From an uncultured beta proteobacterium (GTDB lineage: Bacteria; Pseudomonadota; Gammaproteobacteria; Burkholderiales; Burkholderiaceae_C), in NCBI GenBank assembly GCA_903886275.1, contig CAISLN010000121.1:17111-81110 (forward strand): a stretch of DNA of 64,000 nt. The letters are read 5' to 3'. The translations under genes and the position numbers were made by a program. Below are positions 16,421 through 31,400 of the stretch, one piece after another (positions within the stretch are counted from its first letter, which is position 1; each line of letters starts with the position of its first letter). A model generated the notes under the pieces. The model worked only from the letters and a program-made list of their open reading frames with translations. It searched no databases and was not told the DNA's origin.

Positions 16421-19400
16421 CAGTTCAATCGCACCGACAGCGCACAACCGCTGGTGGTGGAAAACCTCGAATACAGCGCCCAGAAAAATCCGGCCTATCC
16501 GCTCGATATGGCGACCATTTCCAGCATCGCGAGTTTGATCGACCTGACCAAACCGCAGGCCGCGCAAGACAGCAAATTCAACTGGGTGGGATCGACCTCG
16601 TCGCAGCTCAAGCTCAACTCGCAGCTATCGGCCTTGGTGCTCGACTTGGGTGCTGGCGACACCCAGGTCAGCCTGAGCGATGCAGGCAGCGGCATGCTGC
16701 GCCTGTCGCGTCTGGGCGGCGATGCCCTCTTGGACCTGGTGTTTGCCAAGCCCACCAGCGTTCTGGGCATCCGGGGTTCGGGCGGGCAAGACAGCCTGGT
16801 CTTGAACACCGTGGACCTGGGGGCGACCAGCCTGTCGGTGGACATGGAGCATATCGACCTGCCCGCAGCCAGCAGCGTCACCAGCCTGGGCAATATGTTG
16901 CTCACGGCCAAGAACAGTTTCACCGGCGATCTGGGGACGGCCGTGGTCGGCTCGGGCCAGCTTGGACTCAGCTCCAGCATCTTGGTTGCGGGCCACATGC
17001 AGGTCAGCGGCTCGGTGGTGCTGGCGGCGCAGGTTTCGGTCGCGTTGCAGCAAGACGTGGCACTCACGGGTTTTTACACCGTCAACGGTGCCACCCGTTC
17101 GAGCGTGCGCGTGACCGAGGGCGCGCAGATCACCGCGCAGTCCCTGTCCCTGAGCGCCATCACCGATGCGCGCTGGGCGGTGTCTGCCAACGACGGCTTG
17201 GTCGGTGGGCATTTGGCTCTGAACCTGAACCAGAGCACCGAGGCCGTGGTCGAGGGCGGTGTCAGCATTGCGCTCGCGCCCGAGGGCGCCAACCTGGATG
17301 TGGGCCTGGTGATCGAGGCAACGGACTGGACCGATGCGGCCGTCACCCTGGACATGGCCGATGGCAACATCAACAAGCTGGCGCAAGGCACCGAAGCCGG
17401 GCAGGCACTGCAAGGCTTTGAACTGGGCTGGACCCAGATCGACCTGGTGCGCAACACCGTCGCCAGCCTGGGCAGCACGGCCGCGGGTCAGCCGCTGGTG
17501 CGCATCGCGGGCCAGAGCGGCAAGGACGCCGGCCTGGTCCAGGTCGCGGCTGCCAGCTTGGACGGCAAGGGCGACGAAAACGGCGAAAACAAAGGCATCC
17601 AGGGCTCGGTCACATCCAGCTTGGTGGGCCTGCACATCAGCAACGTGCAACAAAACGTGCAGGCTTTTGTGGTCAACAGTTCGCTGGACGTGGGCGCACT
17701 CAATGTCTATGCGCTCAACGACAGCAGCTACACGGCCAAGGGCAAGATCGCCATGAACCGCAGCACCGGTGCCACCCAAGCCTGGCTCGACAGCGTGACC
17801 TTGACCTCGGCCGGCGCGCTGTCCGTGATCGCACAGGACTTGTCGTCCTACCAGGCCACCAGCGCAGGATTTTCTGCCGACCTACCCAAGCTTGAATCGA
17901 TCAAGCTGGGCATTGCCTCCACCAGCAACACCGTGGAGCGCCGGGTTTTAGCCAGCGTATTGAACAGCAGCGTGAGCGCCAGCGAAGTGGCCTTGCTGGC
18001 CGACAGCCGTGAAACCCTGACGGTGACGCTCGAATCCATGGCGGTCTCGGACACCACCCAAGGCAGCGGCGCCTCGGGCACCAGTGGTTTCCAAATGTCA
18101 TTTGGCGGCACCTTTGCCTGGAACCAGCTCACCGGTTCAAGCCAAGCCTTTGTGGACAACAGTGCACTGCAGGCCAGGGACGGCGACCTTGCGGTGCAGG
18201 CGCGCAATGCGTCGGCCCTGAGCGCCAAGAGCCGGGCCGGCACCGCTGTGAGCGGCTCCTCGGGCGCAGCAGCCGGCGCCTCGCTGGCCTTCAATGCCGT
18301 GGGCTGGGACATGGGCAACATCGTCGCATCCGGCATCAACAGCCTCTTGGGCACCGACCTGGGCGCCACCGAACTGCCGCTGCTGACCCAGGCCTTTGTG
18401 CGGGGCAGCGATGTCAGCACAGGCGGCAACGCCAGCGTCACCGCCAGCGATGCGATCTCGGTCAATGCCCACATCGCCAACGCCGCCGATGTGTTGGCGG
18501 GCGACGCTGCCAGCGGTCTCTCCGTGGGGGCTGCGCTGATCCTGGCCAGCAACCGCGTGCGCGCCGAAACGCGCGCCTATGTCGATGGCAAAAAGCGCCT
18601 GGTCTCGGCCGCGCCATCGACCTTCACTTCGGCGGGCGGCATCACCGTGTCGGCCACGGACGACTCCGGCATCACTGCCGATGCGGCTATGTCTGCCAAT
18701 GTCGCAAGCGGCGGCGGTGCCGTGGCTGCGGGAGGCGTGATTGTGCGCAACGATGTGCGCTCCCATGTCAGCTCAGAAGCCTCCACCTTGGTTTTGCAGG
18801 CCGCTGGCGACACCTCTGTCTTGGCCACCGCCAGCGCCACCATCGACGCTGTCCTGTCGGGCCAGGTCAAGTCAGAAGCCCCGTCGTCAGAGCCAGGCAG
18901 CCCCGGCGGCACCTCCATGGCCGCGAACGGCCTGATTGCCAGCAATTTGATCCTGATCGAAGCAAGCTCCGCACTGCGCGACAGCGTGGCCCATGTAGGC
19001 GCCAACCTGGGCGTAGACGCGCAAAACAGCGCCACCATCAACGCCGAAAACACCGCCTCTACAGAAAGCAGCGGCACCGCTGTGGGCGTGGTGCTGGCCT
19101 TCAATACCGTGGGCTGGAAGGCCCAGAACCTGCTCTTCGCCGCGGTAGACACCTTGCTCGGCGGGGATGCCATTGGGGCAGCCCAGCCTGCGCTGGCAAG
19201 CGCCGAGATCAGCAACACCGCCCTTGAGGTGGGCGCGGACCTTCAGCTCACGGCCGTGTCCGTGCCGCAAATCAACGCCACCATCGAAAACAGCGTCAGC
19301 TCTTCGGGCGGCGCTGCGGTGGGCCTGGTGCTGGCGAGCAACCTGGTCAACTCCAGGTCGAATGTGCTGCTGACACCCAGCAGCACCACCGGCGCGCCTG

Positions 19401-22400
19401 AACTGGCGCTGGGCGCCGTGTTCACGGTGGGCGCCAATGTCTTGGCCAAGGCCAGCGACACCTCGGGCATCGTGGCGCGCATTGGCGCCTCGGCCGGCAG
19501 CGAAGGCGCTGCGGCCCTGGGCGCCCAACTCGTGCGCAACGATGTGCGCAGCGCCGTAGAGGTCTTGGTCGATAGCGCGCGCCTGGACGCCGCTGGCGAT
19601 GTGACGCTGCTGGCGCGCGGCTCGGCCAGCATTGAAGCCTTGCTGACCGACCAGGCATTGCCCGGACCCGCTGATGCCGCGCCCGCTGCTGCTGCGACCA
19701 CAGTGGCCACTGCGCCCGCTCCGGCTGGCGAAGCCTCGATGGCCTTCAAGGGTCTGATCGCCACCAACCTGGTGCTGTCGGATGTGCGCATGACCCTTCT
19801 GGACAGCGATATCCATGCGGGCGGTGACCTGTCCGCAGTGGCCCGCAATGCCGCCAAGATTGACGCCACCAACAACGCCAAGGCCGACGCCGCTGGCGCC
19901 GCCGTGGGTGTGACGCTGGCCTTCAACACCATTGGCTGGAAGGCGCAGAACGTCTTGTTCAACGCCATCGACGCCCTGTTGGGCGGCAGCATCGGCGAGG
20001 AGCAGCCCGCGCAGATTTTGGCCACCGTCAGCGGCTCCAACTTGAGCGCGCAGGGCAATCTGTCTATCGATGCACAAGCCAAAGAAAACATCAGCGCCAC
20101 CATCACCAATGAGGCAGCCTCCAGCGGCGCCAGCGTGGCCGCCGGCATGGTGCTGGCGAGCAATGCACTGAGCGCACGCGTGCGTGCCAGCGTGGCCCCT
20201 GCCTTGAACGCGCCCGATCGGGTGATCTTGTCCGCCGGTGGCAGCCTGCAAGTCACCGCCAAGGACGATGCCGCCATCCTGTCCGACGTCAGCTTGATTG
20301 CCAGCAGCAGCGGTGCCGCTGCCGTCGGTGGGCAGGTGGTGCGCAACGATGTGCGCAGCCAGGTACGGGCCGAGGTGGACCGCGTCAGTGGCCAGGCCAG
20401 CGAAAACTTCCTGGTGCTGGCGCTCGAATCGGCCACCATCGAGGCCACCCTGGCGGGCCAAGCCAAGTCGCTGGCGGCCGGCGCCGCCACCGCGAGCGCC
20501 AGTCCACTGGCCTTGAACGGCCTGATCGCCACCAACCTGGTGCTCAGCGAGGCGAGCGCAACCGTCAGCCACAGTGACCTGAGCGTCGATGGCAATCTGT
20601 CGGTGCAGGCCGACAACCTCTCCACCATCAGCGCCAACAACAGCGCCAGCCTGGAGTCCGACGGCAGCGCCCTCGGTGTGACGCTGGCCTTCAACACCAT
20701 TGGCTGGAAGCCGCAGAACCTGTTTGCCCATGCCATCGACGCCTTGCTGGGGACCGATGCGCTGGGTAGCGCGCAACCCGCCATCGTCAGCGCCCTGGTG
20801 CTTGACACCGAATTCACCGCAGGCGGCGATGTCGCCGTCACGGCCGGTGGCCTGGACGAGAGCGCCGACGCCCCCATGGGCGCCCACATCAGCGCCACCA
20901 TCAGCAACGAGAGCACGGCCAATGCGGCCAATGCCTCGGCCAGCTTTGTGCTGGCCAGCAACAAAGTCAGCAGCACCAGCCAGGCCTGGGTGGGCCCCCT
21001 GTTGCCCAAGGACAGCGCCATTGCCAGCGCTGATGCTGCGCGCATGCAACTGGTCGTGGGGGGGCAGTTCACGGTCAAGGCCATAGACGCCGGCACCCTG
21101 CAGGCCGATGTGAGCCTGTCCGCCAGCAGCGGTGGTGGCGCCGCCGTGGGTGGCATGGTTGTGATGAACGATTTGCGCGGAGATGTATGGGCCGGCATGG
21201 ACCGGGTCGATCTGATTGCCGTGGGTGATGTGGCCATTTTGGCCTCTGAGACTGCGAGCCTGAGCTCAACCCTTGCGGGCAGCACGACGAGCTCCGCGCC
21301 CGAAGCCGGTGGTGCAACGAGCGTCTCCGTGCCCATGTCCTTCAATGCCTTGATCGCCAACAACGTGGTGTTGGGCTCCAGCCGCGCGGTCTTGAGCCTG
21401 AGCCATGTCCAGGCCGATGGTGGCCTCACCATTCAGGCCGACAACGTCTCCGACATCACGGCCATCAACACGGCCACCATGCGTTCGGGCGGCACCGCTG
21501 TCGGCGCTACGCTGGCCTTTAACACCATGGGCTGGGCTTCGCAAAACGTGCTGTACAAGGCCGTCGATGCACTGATTGGCACCCAGATTGGCGATGAAGA
21601 TCCGCTGGTCGTATTGGCCAAGACAGATGCGGTGGAACTCGCGCTGGGCGGCGACCTCCAGGTCCTGTCCAATATGCATGCCACGCTGACGGCCCACACC
21701 AGCAACGAGGCGAGCAGCGACAGCGCAGGCGCCGCCGCCAGCCTGGTGCTGGCCAGCAATATGGTGAGCACCAATGCCCGCGCCTTTATCGATCAAGCGA
21801 AGCAGACTGCTCCGCTCACGGTGGCCGGAGCCGTCACGGTGCGATCGGACGATACCCCCAGCATCATCGGCAACACCGTCGTCTCGGCCACATCCAGTGG
21901 CGCTGCGGGCGCTGCGGCCAGCGATGGCGCCTACCTGCAGGTCGATCACCACAGCCAGGACGGCGAGGTCCAACTGGCCTTTAGCGACCAGGTGATGGTC
22001 GATGAGGGCTATACGGGCGGTGGCACGCCAGGGCGTATCTACCGCTACCTCGGTGCGGGTGAGACGCTAGACCTTTCGGTCGCGGACTACACCCGCAGCG
22101 GCCTGTGGTACGAGCTATTGCCGCCCACGGGTTTTGTGGGCGATGTGCTGGGCTTCCTCGGCTCGGCCATGCCTTCGATTCAAAAGGAAGTCGTGCTGAC
22201 CACGCTTGCGATGGGCGGCGTGAACAGCCCGGTGGGCGTCAAGGTTGCTGGCGGTTGGGGCGGCATGAGCGTGGGCGATTTCCTCAATGGCGTCAATGGC
22301 GACAAGGCCGCCGGCATCACCAGCACCGACCAGGGCATTGCCCTGAACTCCGGCTCGCTCTTAGGCCATGCCGGGCCCGATCTGAGCCTGGAGTTGTTGT

Positions 22401-25400
22401 TCCCCAACCCCGTGCTGCCTTCCTTTGACTTCAAGCAGGTGCTGGGCACGGTCGATCATGGCGGCAGCTCCTACGACTGGGGCGTGCATGCGGTCGTGGG
22501 TTGGCCCGATGCCAAACTGTTCGACCTGATCAACCTGCCGGCGCTGCTGCAGGGCCGCTTCGAGCCGCTGCTGCCGGTGTTCAACGCCTCGGTGTTCTTC
22601 GGCGATATGGAAATCGATTCGCTGCATTTTCTGCCCGCGCGCTTCATCATCGAGCCGCCTGCCGTGCGCGTCACGGTGCTGGGCAAACCGGTGGAGCTGC
22701 GCTATGGCAGCCAAATGGTGGTGGACACGCCAGACGCGCTCAAGGCGTTCATTGACCCGAGCCTGGAGCCACGGGTGATCACGATCCCCACCATCGACCT
22801 GGACCAGCTCATGAAGGTCAAAGGCGCCGATACCCGCGCTGCGACCTACTGGGCCAATGCCATGGTCATCGACGTCAGCAACCCCCAACTGCCGTACATC
22901 GAAAAGCAATTCACCGTCAGCACCACCCCGCTGGCTGGCCAGTCGTGGGATGTGGGCCTCAAGGTCGGCGCCGGCTGGCAAGACACCACGCTGCTGGACA
23001 TGCTCACCGGCGAGGCAAAACCTGGCGGCATCAGTGCGCTGGACCTGGGCGTCAAGATCCAGGCCCCCGCCATCGAGATCGCGGGCTACCAACTGCAAGG
23101 GCCCGAGCTCAACCTCCAGCTGAGCCTGCCCAACCCCGAGCTGCCCTATTACGACTACCGCTACGCGCTGGGCCAACTCGATGTGCCCGCCACCGCAGGC
23201 AGCGCGGCAAAGGCCGTTGACTGGGGACTGGAGCTGGCCGTGGGTTGGCAAGACACGCTGCTGCTGGACCTGGTCGATATGGCGGCCTGGCAAAAAGGCG
23301 ATTTCTCGGTGCAGTTGCCCAAGCTCAACATGCAGATGTACATCGATCTGCCCCAAGGCATTGCGCCCGGTGCGCTCGCGCCCTTTTTGCCCGAGTTTTT
23401 TGACGTCGCCTTGCCGTCGTTCAAGGCCACCGTTATGGGCCACGAGTTGTCCATCGGCTTTGGTCAGACCCTGCGCTACACCACGCCCGCCAGCTACGCC
23501 AACTACATCGACAAAACCTTGCCCGTAGGGCAGGTCACGCTGCCGGGACTGGACCTGGACATTGCGCTGGGCGCCTTGCGCAACGGCACCAGCGCGGCGC
23601 TGGAGGACATGAAATTTGTTCCCACCGGCAAAGAGCTGGCGATTGATCTGACCAACCCCAGCTCGGTCAACGCGGCGTTTCGCACCCTGCTCCAGGTGAT
23701 CCCCGACAGCTACAAAATCTCCGACCCGCACCTAAGCGGCAAGGTGTTTGGCGTGCAGCTCGATGCGACCATACCGCTGGCCCAACTGGCACCCCATTTG
23801 GTGGAATTCAGCTTGTCGGAGATCTTGCCCGCCAGCGTCTACCAGCTGATGGAGCCCTTCATCAAGAAGTCCACCAGCCCGGCGGATGTGGTGGCCATCA
23901 CGCTGCCCCAGATGACGTTCCCCCCCATAGGCTCCAGCGTGCCCTTTGTCGATCAGTTCCTGGACCTGCTCAAGGTCATGCCCACCGAGGTGCGCCTGTA
24001 CAACCCGACGGTCTCGGCCAGTCTGCTGGGTCTGAACATCGACCAGCGGCTGCCCCTCAGCGAGGCCATTCAGGCCGTGGCCAGCCAGCTGGGTCTGGAT
24101 ATCTTCACCTTCCATACCGACGCCGCAGACCCCAGCAAGAGCTACCTTCAGTTCAGCCTGCTCGACATGATGGACAAGCTGCCCCAGACGGTGCAAGACA
24201 TCCTGGGCTATTTCATCGACAAAGGCATAGACATCTCGGGCCGACCGCCGCTGGAGTTGCATGTGCCCGAGCTTGCCTTTGGCGACTTGACGCCGGCGCG
24301 CCTGGTGCAGTACGCACCCTATGTGAAACTGGGCACCGCCGTGCTGGCCAAGCTGGGCTTCGCGCTGCCCTTCATCAACCTTGACCCGACCACGCCAGCC
24401 CAGACCGCTCAAACCACTCCTGCCGCCAGCAGCACGCCCGCCGTCAGCCCGCCAGCCTCCAGCATTGCAACGCCCAGCGTGGTCGCTGGCACCTGGGTGG
24501 ACGCCAACCAACTGGTTTCCAGCGCGGTAGGGCAGTCCGAGTTGCAAACGCTCAAGCTCCAGCTTGCGCCAACCAGTCAGGCCGCTTCCTTCACCCTCGC
24601 CTTGGGCCCGACCCATGTCACCGACGACATCGCAGTGCTCGCCCTGGGCGCCACAGGCAACGCGCTTGAGCGCATCACCTTCCTGAACCCGCAGGCGAAT
24701 GTCAACAAGAAATACCAGCTGGTGCTGGGCGGCCAGCGCTCGGCCGAACTGACTTTTTCCAACGACCCATTGCGCGATGCGGCCGTGTTGCAAAAGGCCA
24801 TCGAAGGCCTGCTCAAAGTGCCTGCCGGCAAGGGCGCGGTCAGCGTCACCTTCAACCAAAATTCCAAGAACGTACGCACGTTTGACATCGCATTCGGCGC
24901 AGCCTTGGGCGGCAAGGATATCGGCCAAATCACGGCCGAGCGCGTGCAGCCCATCGGCCAGAGCCTGGCTGCCAACACCCTGCAATTTCACACCAGCACG
25001 ACGCGCCAGGGTCATGGCGCCTACACCGCAGCCGACCAGGTCCGCTTGATCCAAGCCGCCATCGACAAGCGTTTGGGTGCCGGCCTGATCACTGTGGGCG
25101 TGGACAAGGCCGGCCAATACCTGCTGTCCATGAAGGGCAAGTACGACAACCTCAACCTCGAACAGATAAAGGCCAGCACCCTGTCCAAGGGGCTCACGGT
25201 CAGCACCGCCACCCAGCGCCAAGGCCAGCTCGCCAGTGGGTCGGCCTATAGCGTTGACCTGGCGGCACCGGCAGAAACCAAGAATTTCAATCTGCAGGTC
25301 GATCTCAACGGCGTGACCTACAGCGCAGAAAACCTGGCCATCGCAGACACACCAGCCCAGTTGCGTAGCGCCTTGATGGCGGCCTTGTCGGCAACAGGCG

Positions 25401-28400
25401 AACGCCTCGATGCCAGCGCCTTGGCCATCACGGTGACGGCGGGCAGCAAGGCCGGTCAATGGACGGTGAGGTTTGGCGTCACCGCCGACGCCCTCTCGGT
25501 CACCGGCTTGCGCACGGAGTTGCCGGCCGCTGTTGCAGCGGGGCCCACTTTGCCAGGCGCAACCTTGCCCGAAGCGCCGACTGCATCCGTCAAGGGCGCG
25601 ATGGCCGTGGGCGGCCTGGTGGTGCGCAACGACGTGCGTGCGCTCTCCGAGGCCTTCATCCGCTACGCCAGTCTGACCGCAGGCTCGGTCAGCGTGTCCG
25701 TGTCGGAGGCGGCCAGCATCCAAGCCAGTCTGCAGGCCACGGCCAATGCCAGTGGCGGCTCCGGCAAGGGCCTGGCCGTGGGTGGCGCGATTGCGACCAA
25801 CCTGATACTCAACCAGTCGGCCGCCTACATCTCTGACAGTACGGTGGAGAGCACCGATGGCGGCGTCAGCGTGGACGCCAGCAACACCGCCAGCATCAAC
25901 GCCATCAACAACAGCGCCATCAGCTCGGACGGCACTGCGGTGGGCGTCACGCTGGCCTTCAACACCATTGGCTGGCAAGCGCAGAACCTGCTGTTTGCCG
26001 CCATCGATGCCCTGGTTGGCAGCGACATCGGTGAGCAGCAGCCCGCAGCGGTCAAGGCCTACCTCTACAACACCGACGTGCAGTCGGCCGGCGCCCTTTC
26101 GGTGAATGCCAACAACGCGGCCGAGATCCTCTCCGAAATCAAGAACGAAGTGGCCTCCGCACTGGCCGCAGCGCCCGCCGACTCGACCACTCCGACCAGC
26201 GCGGCAGCTGCAAAAGGCGGCTCCAGCAAGAGCATTTCGGCCGGCTTTGTGCTCGCCAGCAACATGGTCAGCAGCGCGGCCAGCGCCACCATCAGCCATG
26301 ACACCCTGGCCATGCGCACCCTCACCGCGGGTGCGGGCGGCCTCTCTGTCGTATCGCGCGACGATGCCCGCATCGTCTCCCGGGTGGACCTGTCGGTCAT
26401 CGCGGGTGAAGAGGGCGAATTGGCCAAAGCCATGCGCTCCTTCATCAACCTGTTTGGCGTGACCTATAGCGACTATTCGGGCACACAGAAGGTTCTCTTT
26501 GGCGACCGCGTGCGCGTAGGAGGGCCTAACTACACCACCTTCGACCGACCCGAGACCGTCACCGCCGGCGACCGTGTGGAGCTCAGGTCGAGCCTGGGCG
26601 GCGGCAAAGCCGGCGACCTGTACGCCTACATCGGCGCAGAAGACCTTGCAGCGCCACGTCTGGACAAGACCGACTTCAGTGACAAGGCGCTCTGGCGCAA
26701 GATCTCGGGCAAGGCCAACACCACCTATGTGTTCAAAGGCCTGGCCAACCGCTTTGACCTGGGGCTGGAAGACTTCACCGATACCGGCCGCTGGCTGGCC
26801 ATAGACCTCGACAGCCTGGTGGACATCGCCGCCGCGGCCGCCGAGGCGGCCGGTGCGCTGACCCAATCGACCTCGGCCCAGAGCACGGGCGGGGACTCCG
26901 GGTTTGGGGGGCTGGTGGTGCGCAATGATGTGCGCAGCGACGTGAGCGCCCGCGTGGAGGGCTTCAATATCGACGCCACCGGCAACGTGACCATCAGCGC
27001 CACCGAATCGGCCATCATCCTTGCGCAGGACAAAAGCGCGGTCCAGGCACAGGGTGTGGGCGTGAATGTGGTGGTGGCCAACAACACCATCTTGGGCAGC
27101 ACCAGCGCCCTGCTCAAGAACAGCCGCTTGGTGACGGCCAGCGACGCGGACGGCCAGGGCGACCTCTCGGTCACGGCGGACAACATGGCCTTCGTCTTGG
27201 CCGAGGTCAACAGTTCGGTCAAAGCCTCCACCTCGGTGGGGGTGGTGCTGGCCTTCAACACCGTGGGCTACACGCCGCAGAACCTGCTCTACAACATTGT
27301 CGATGGCGTGCTGGGCACCAGCCTGGCCGGGCAGGACAAGCTGTCAACCTTTGCCCGCATTGACAACACGCCACTGGAGCTGGCCGGCGCACTGAACCTG
27401 TCGGCCCTGTCCGATGGTCAAATCCAGGCCCTCATCATCAATGCGGCGCTGGCGCTCAGCGTCAGCACCTCGGGCAAGAGCACGGCCATCACGGTGGCGC
27501 CCATCATCGCGATGAACAAGATCGCCTCCCAGGTGGAGGCCTCGGTCGATCGCACCACCAGCCTCCTTGCGGGCGCTGACATCACCGTGCAGGCCAAGGG
27601 CAACACCCGCATCGAATCCGAAGTTGCGGCCAGCGCCATTGGCATCGCGGCCAATACCTCGGGCTCAGGCATCGCGGTGTCGGTGGGCCTGAGCCTCACG
27701 CGCAACGATGTCCAAAGCGATGTCAGCGCCTTTGTGCGCGGCCTGTCTTTGGCCACACCGGCCGAGGTCACCTCGGCCAGCGGCAACATCTTGATCCTGA
27801 CCGAGCGCGGCTCGGCCATCGTGGCCAATGGCCGCGCCACCGCAGTGGCGGTGGGCGTCAGCACGGCGGGCGCTGCCACGGCGGTGGCGGCTGCTGGCAC
27901 CCTGGCACTCAACCGCATCACCGGCACGGCCCAGGCCTATGCCCAGTGGGCCACCCTCAGCACCTTCGCCATAGGCGTTGCTGGCAATGTAGCGATCAAG
28001 GCACTCGATGACGCGCTGATTGATGCCAACCTGCGCTCGGTCGCAGCCTCGGTGTCGGTGGGTATGGGCGGTTCTGCGGCGGCCGCCGCTGTGGGCCTGT
28101 CGGTGGCGCGCAACCTGATTGGCCAGGCCCCCGTAGCCGTCTCGTACGACTACAAGGCCAGCGCCTACGACAAGGACAACAAGCTCACCGATCTGGTCAA
28201 GGGCAAGCGCGTGCTGCTCGACTCGGCCTTGATGGGCAACGATATTTACGAGTACATCGGCGACCCGATCAGCAAGATCAATGGCATCGATCTGGTCAAC
28301 CAAAACTACTCCGACGAGAGCCAGTGGCATCTGGTGAGCTACAGCGCCAATGCAGCCATTACCCGTGCCCAACTGGTTCACAGCCAGGTGCGGGCGACCG

Positions 28401-31400
28401 GTGCGCTCAACCTAGAGGTGCTCAGCAGCGCCGAAATCAAGGCCACGGTGCTTGCCGCTACGGCCGCCATCGGTGCCGCTGGCGGTGGCAGTGCCTTTAG
28501 CCTGAGTGCTGCGGGTGCCTATGCGGAAAACCGCATCCGTTCCACCCTGCAATCCGGGGTGGTCGGCAATGCCGCTGCGCCGCTGACCATAGCAGCCGGG
28601 CAGATCACGGTGCGCGCCGAGAGCCTGGCCACCATTGACGCCATCACCGGTGCGGCCGCCCTGTCGGCCTCGCTCTCGGGTGCCGGTACCGCCGCTTCGG
28701 TAGCCATCGGTTTGTCGCTGGCCTTCAACAGCATCGACTCCGATGTGTTGGCCGATGTGGTGGGCGCCAACATGGTCGCACGCAGCGGCCGCATCGCCTT
28801 GCATGCCATCTCCAGCGGCGTGGACCGCAAGGAGCTCGACTACCCGGCGATGCAGACAGCCGGCCTGAGCGCCGATGCCTTGAGCGCCCTGGCCAACGCG
28901 GGCAAGGCTGCCTCCTGCAGCAGCACCGCAGGTCAGGAATGGGACTACCTCACCAGCGATGCCACGGTGGAGCTGCGCAAGACCGTGACCGGCAGCGTGT
29001 TGGGCACCACCTCCAGCCGCAACCCCAAGGTGCGCGTGGAAGTGCTGGACAGCGCGGGCAAGGCCACCGGCGATTACCGCATCTACGAGCTCACCAACGA
29101 CGCTTTGCTGTATTCGAAAGTGGACCTGTCCAAGGCCAACTTTGCCGGCAGCGCCGACTGGCGCGAAGTCGCCACCGCCCAGCAAACCATCAAGGCGGGC
29201 TACACCGTCAAGGTGGCCGATGGCCACAGTGCCGGTGGCGAGGTCGGACGCGTCTATGTGTACGGTGGCGTGACCGAGGACTACAGCACCGAAGACGGCG
29301 AACGCATCGAAGGCAAGACCTGGCACGACGTGAAAAACGGCGATGTCATCCTGGTGGGCAGCAACCACATGGTCACCTCCACCTTTGGGCCGCCCAAGGA
29401 AAGTGGTCTGGCTGGCAAGCTCTACAGGTACCTCGGCACCAGCCAGCGCCTGGACATTTCCACCGAGGACTTTGCCAACGCGGGCAACTGGCAAGCCCTG
29501 GCCGTGCAGGAAAAAATTGCACTCTGGAAAGAAAATTACAGCGACACCAAGCGCTGGCGCCTGGCCCCAGACTTTGCCAACCCGGCCACCCAGACGGCCC
29601 TGGTGGGCGCGCTGCAGGCTGCCGGCCTGCAGGTGCCCGCTGTGGACCTGATCCATTCCTCTGCGCTGTACCGCAGCAACGAAGGCCTGGCCTGGGACTA
29701 CAGCAGCGAAGCCGGCAAGGTCCTGCTTCTCAAGGGCACGGTGGTCGGCCTGTCCACCGGCAAGGACGCTGGCACGCTCTACCGCTTCAAGGGCGCCAGC
29801 GACGTGGCCGGCCTCGTCAGCGCAGACCCTGCAGGCAGCCTGAGCGATTTGGAAAGCGACCTGTCCAAGGAAAACTTCAGCAACACCGAGCGCTGGGAGA
29901 AGGTGAAGGCCAGCCCCCATTGGCTTGTGAAGGGCGACACCGTGCGCGTGCTCCCCAGCCATGCAGGTGGGGGCGAGCCCAACAGCGTTTACCGCTACAT
30001 CGGCACGAGCAACCAGTTGCTCATGGGCGACGAAAACTATTCCGACGATACCCGCTGGGCGCTGCAAGCGCCCGAGATCACCGTCTCGGTGATGCAAGCC
30101 GGGCAGCGCTGGAAGCTGGTGGATGCCAGTGGCAAGAGCTACACCCTGACCCTCACCGCACCGCCTGCCGGCTCCTCTGCTGCGACCACCGCGGTGGTTA
30201 GCCGCAACAGCATCAATGCCGTTTCTGTGGCCGCCTCGGCCGCCATCGGCCTCAGCGCCGCGGGCGTCGGTCTGGCCTTGAGCGGCGCGGGCGCCGTGGC
30301 GGTCAACACCATCAGCGGCGCCACCGATGCCTTGCTGCGCGCCAGCTCGGCTTGGGCCACAGGCGATGTGCTGCTCAGCGCCTCCAGCGACAAAACCATC
30401 AGTGCCACCATCGCCGCCTTGTCGCTCGCCGTGGGCGCGGGTGCGACCACCGGCGTGGGCGCCTCCATCGGCATCGCCGTGGCGCGCAACCTGATAGGCC
30501 AGGAAGGCTTTGGCATGCTGGGCGACGCCGCCATCGCCACGGTGCAGGCCCTGGTCATCGACTCCCATGTCCATGCAGGCGGTCTGCTCGACCTGCGTGC
30601 CGATACGCGCCAAACCATTGACGCCCTGGTGGTGTCGGGCTCGGCCGCAGTGGCCGGCGGTGTGACGACGGGCGTTGGCATCAGTGGCTCGGGTGTTTGG
30701 GCCGAAAACCAGATTGGCACCCGCGTGCATGCGGGCGTCACCACGCTGAGCGCCCTGGGCGCGCGTCCGAGTGTGATCGATGCCAGCGAGGTGCTGGTCA
30801 TGGCCACCGACCATTCGTCGATTCGCTCCTTTGCCGGCGCGGCTTCGCTGGCCATTGCATTTGGCGGCGACAGCGGTGTGGCCGTTTCGGTGGGCGTCTC
30901 CTTGGCGCGCAACATCATCAACGGATCGGTGCTGGCGTCCATCGACGGCGCGCGGCTCGTCTCCCACAGCAGGGTCACGGTGCAGGCCCGCTCGGACGCC
31001 GATATCCAGGTGTTTGGCCTGGCCGCTTCGATCGCCTTTGCTCTGGGTGGCGGTAGCACCGGCGTAGGCGTGAGTGGCGCCGGTGCCTCCGCGCTCAACG
31101 TGATCCTGGGCGATACCCTGGCACGCGTGCATGACAGCGACATCACGGCCGGTGGCGACGTCACCGTCGATGCCAATGCCAGCAACCGCATCGCCGCCAA
31201 AATCATTTCGGCCTCGATTGGCGTGGGTGTCGCAGGCGCCGGCGTAGGCGTAGGTGCCTCCGTTGGCGTGTCGCTGGCGCGCAACTATGTGGGCTACGAT
31301 CCGACCGGCTTTTCCGGTGCGGTCGATTTCGTCTCGGGGAAAGACAAGCCTTCGCGCATCAGCAAAGGGCAAATGATGCGCCTGAGCGCGGCCTCGGGCG

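Noticed and set aside
18887..21432. Overlapping minus-strand open frames of more than 700 codons
   Set aside because: They mirror the LAFNTxGW repeats of the plus strand and show only the reversed repeat composition. The same holds for the other long minus-strand frames between 22361 and 64000.
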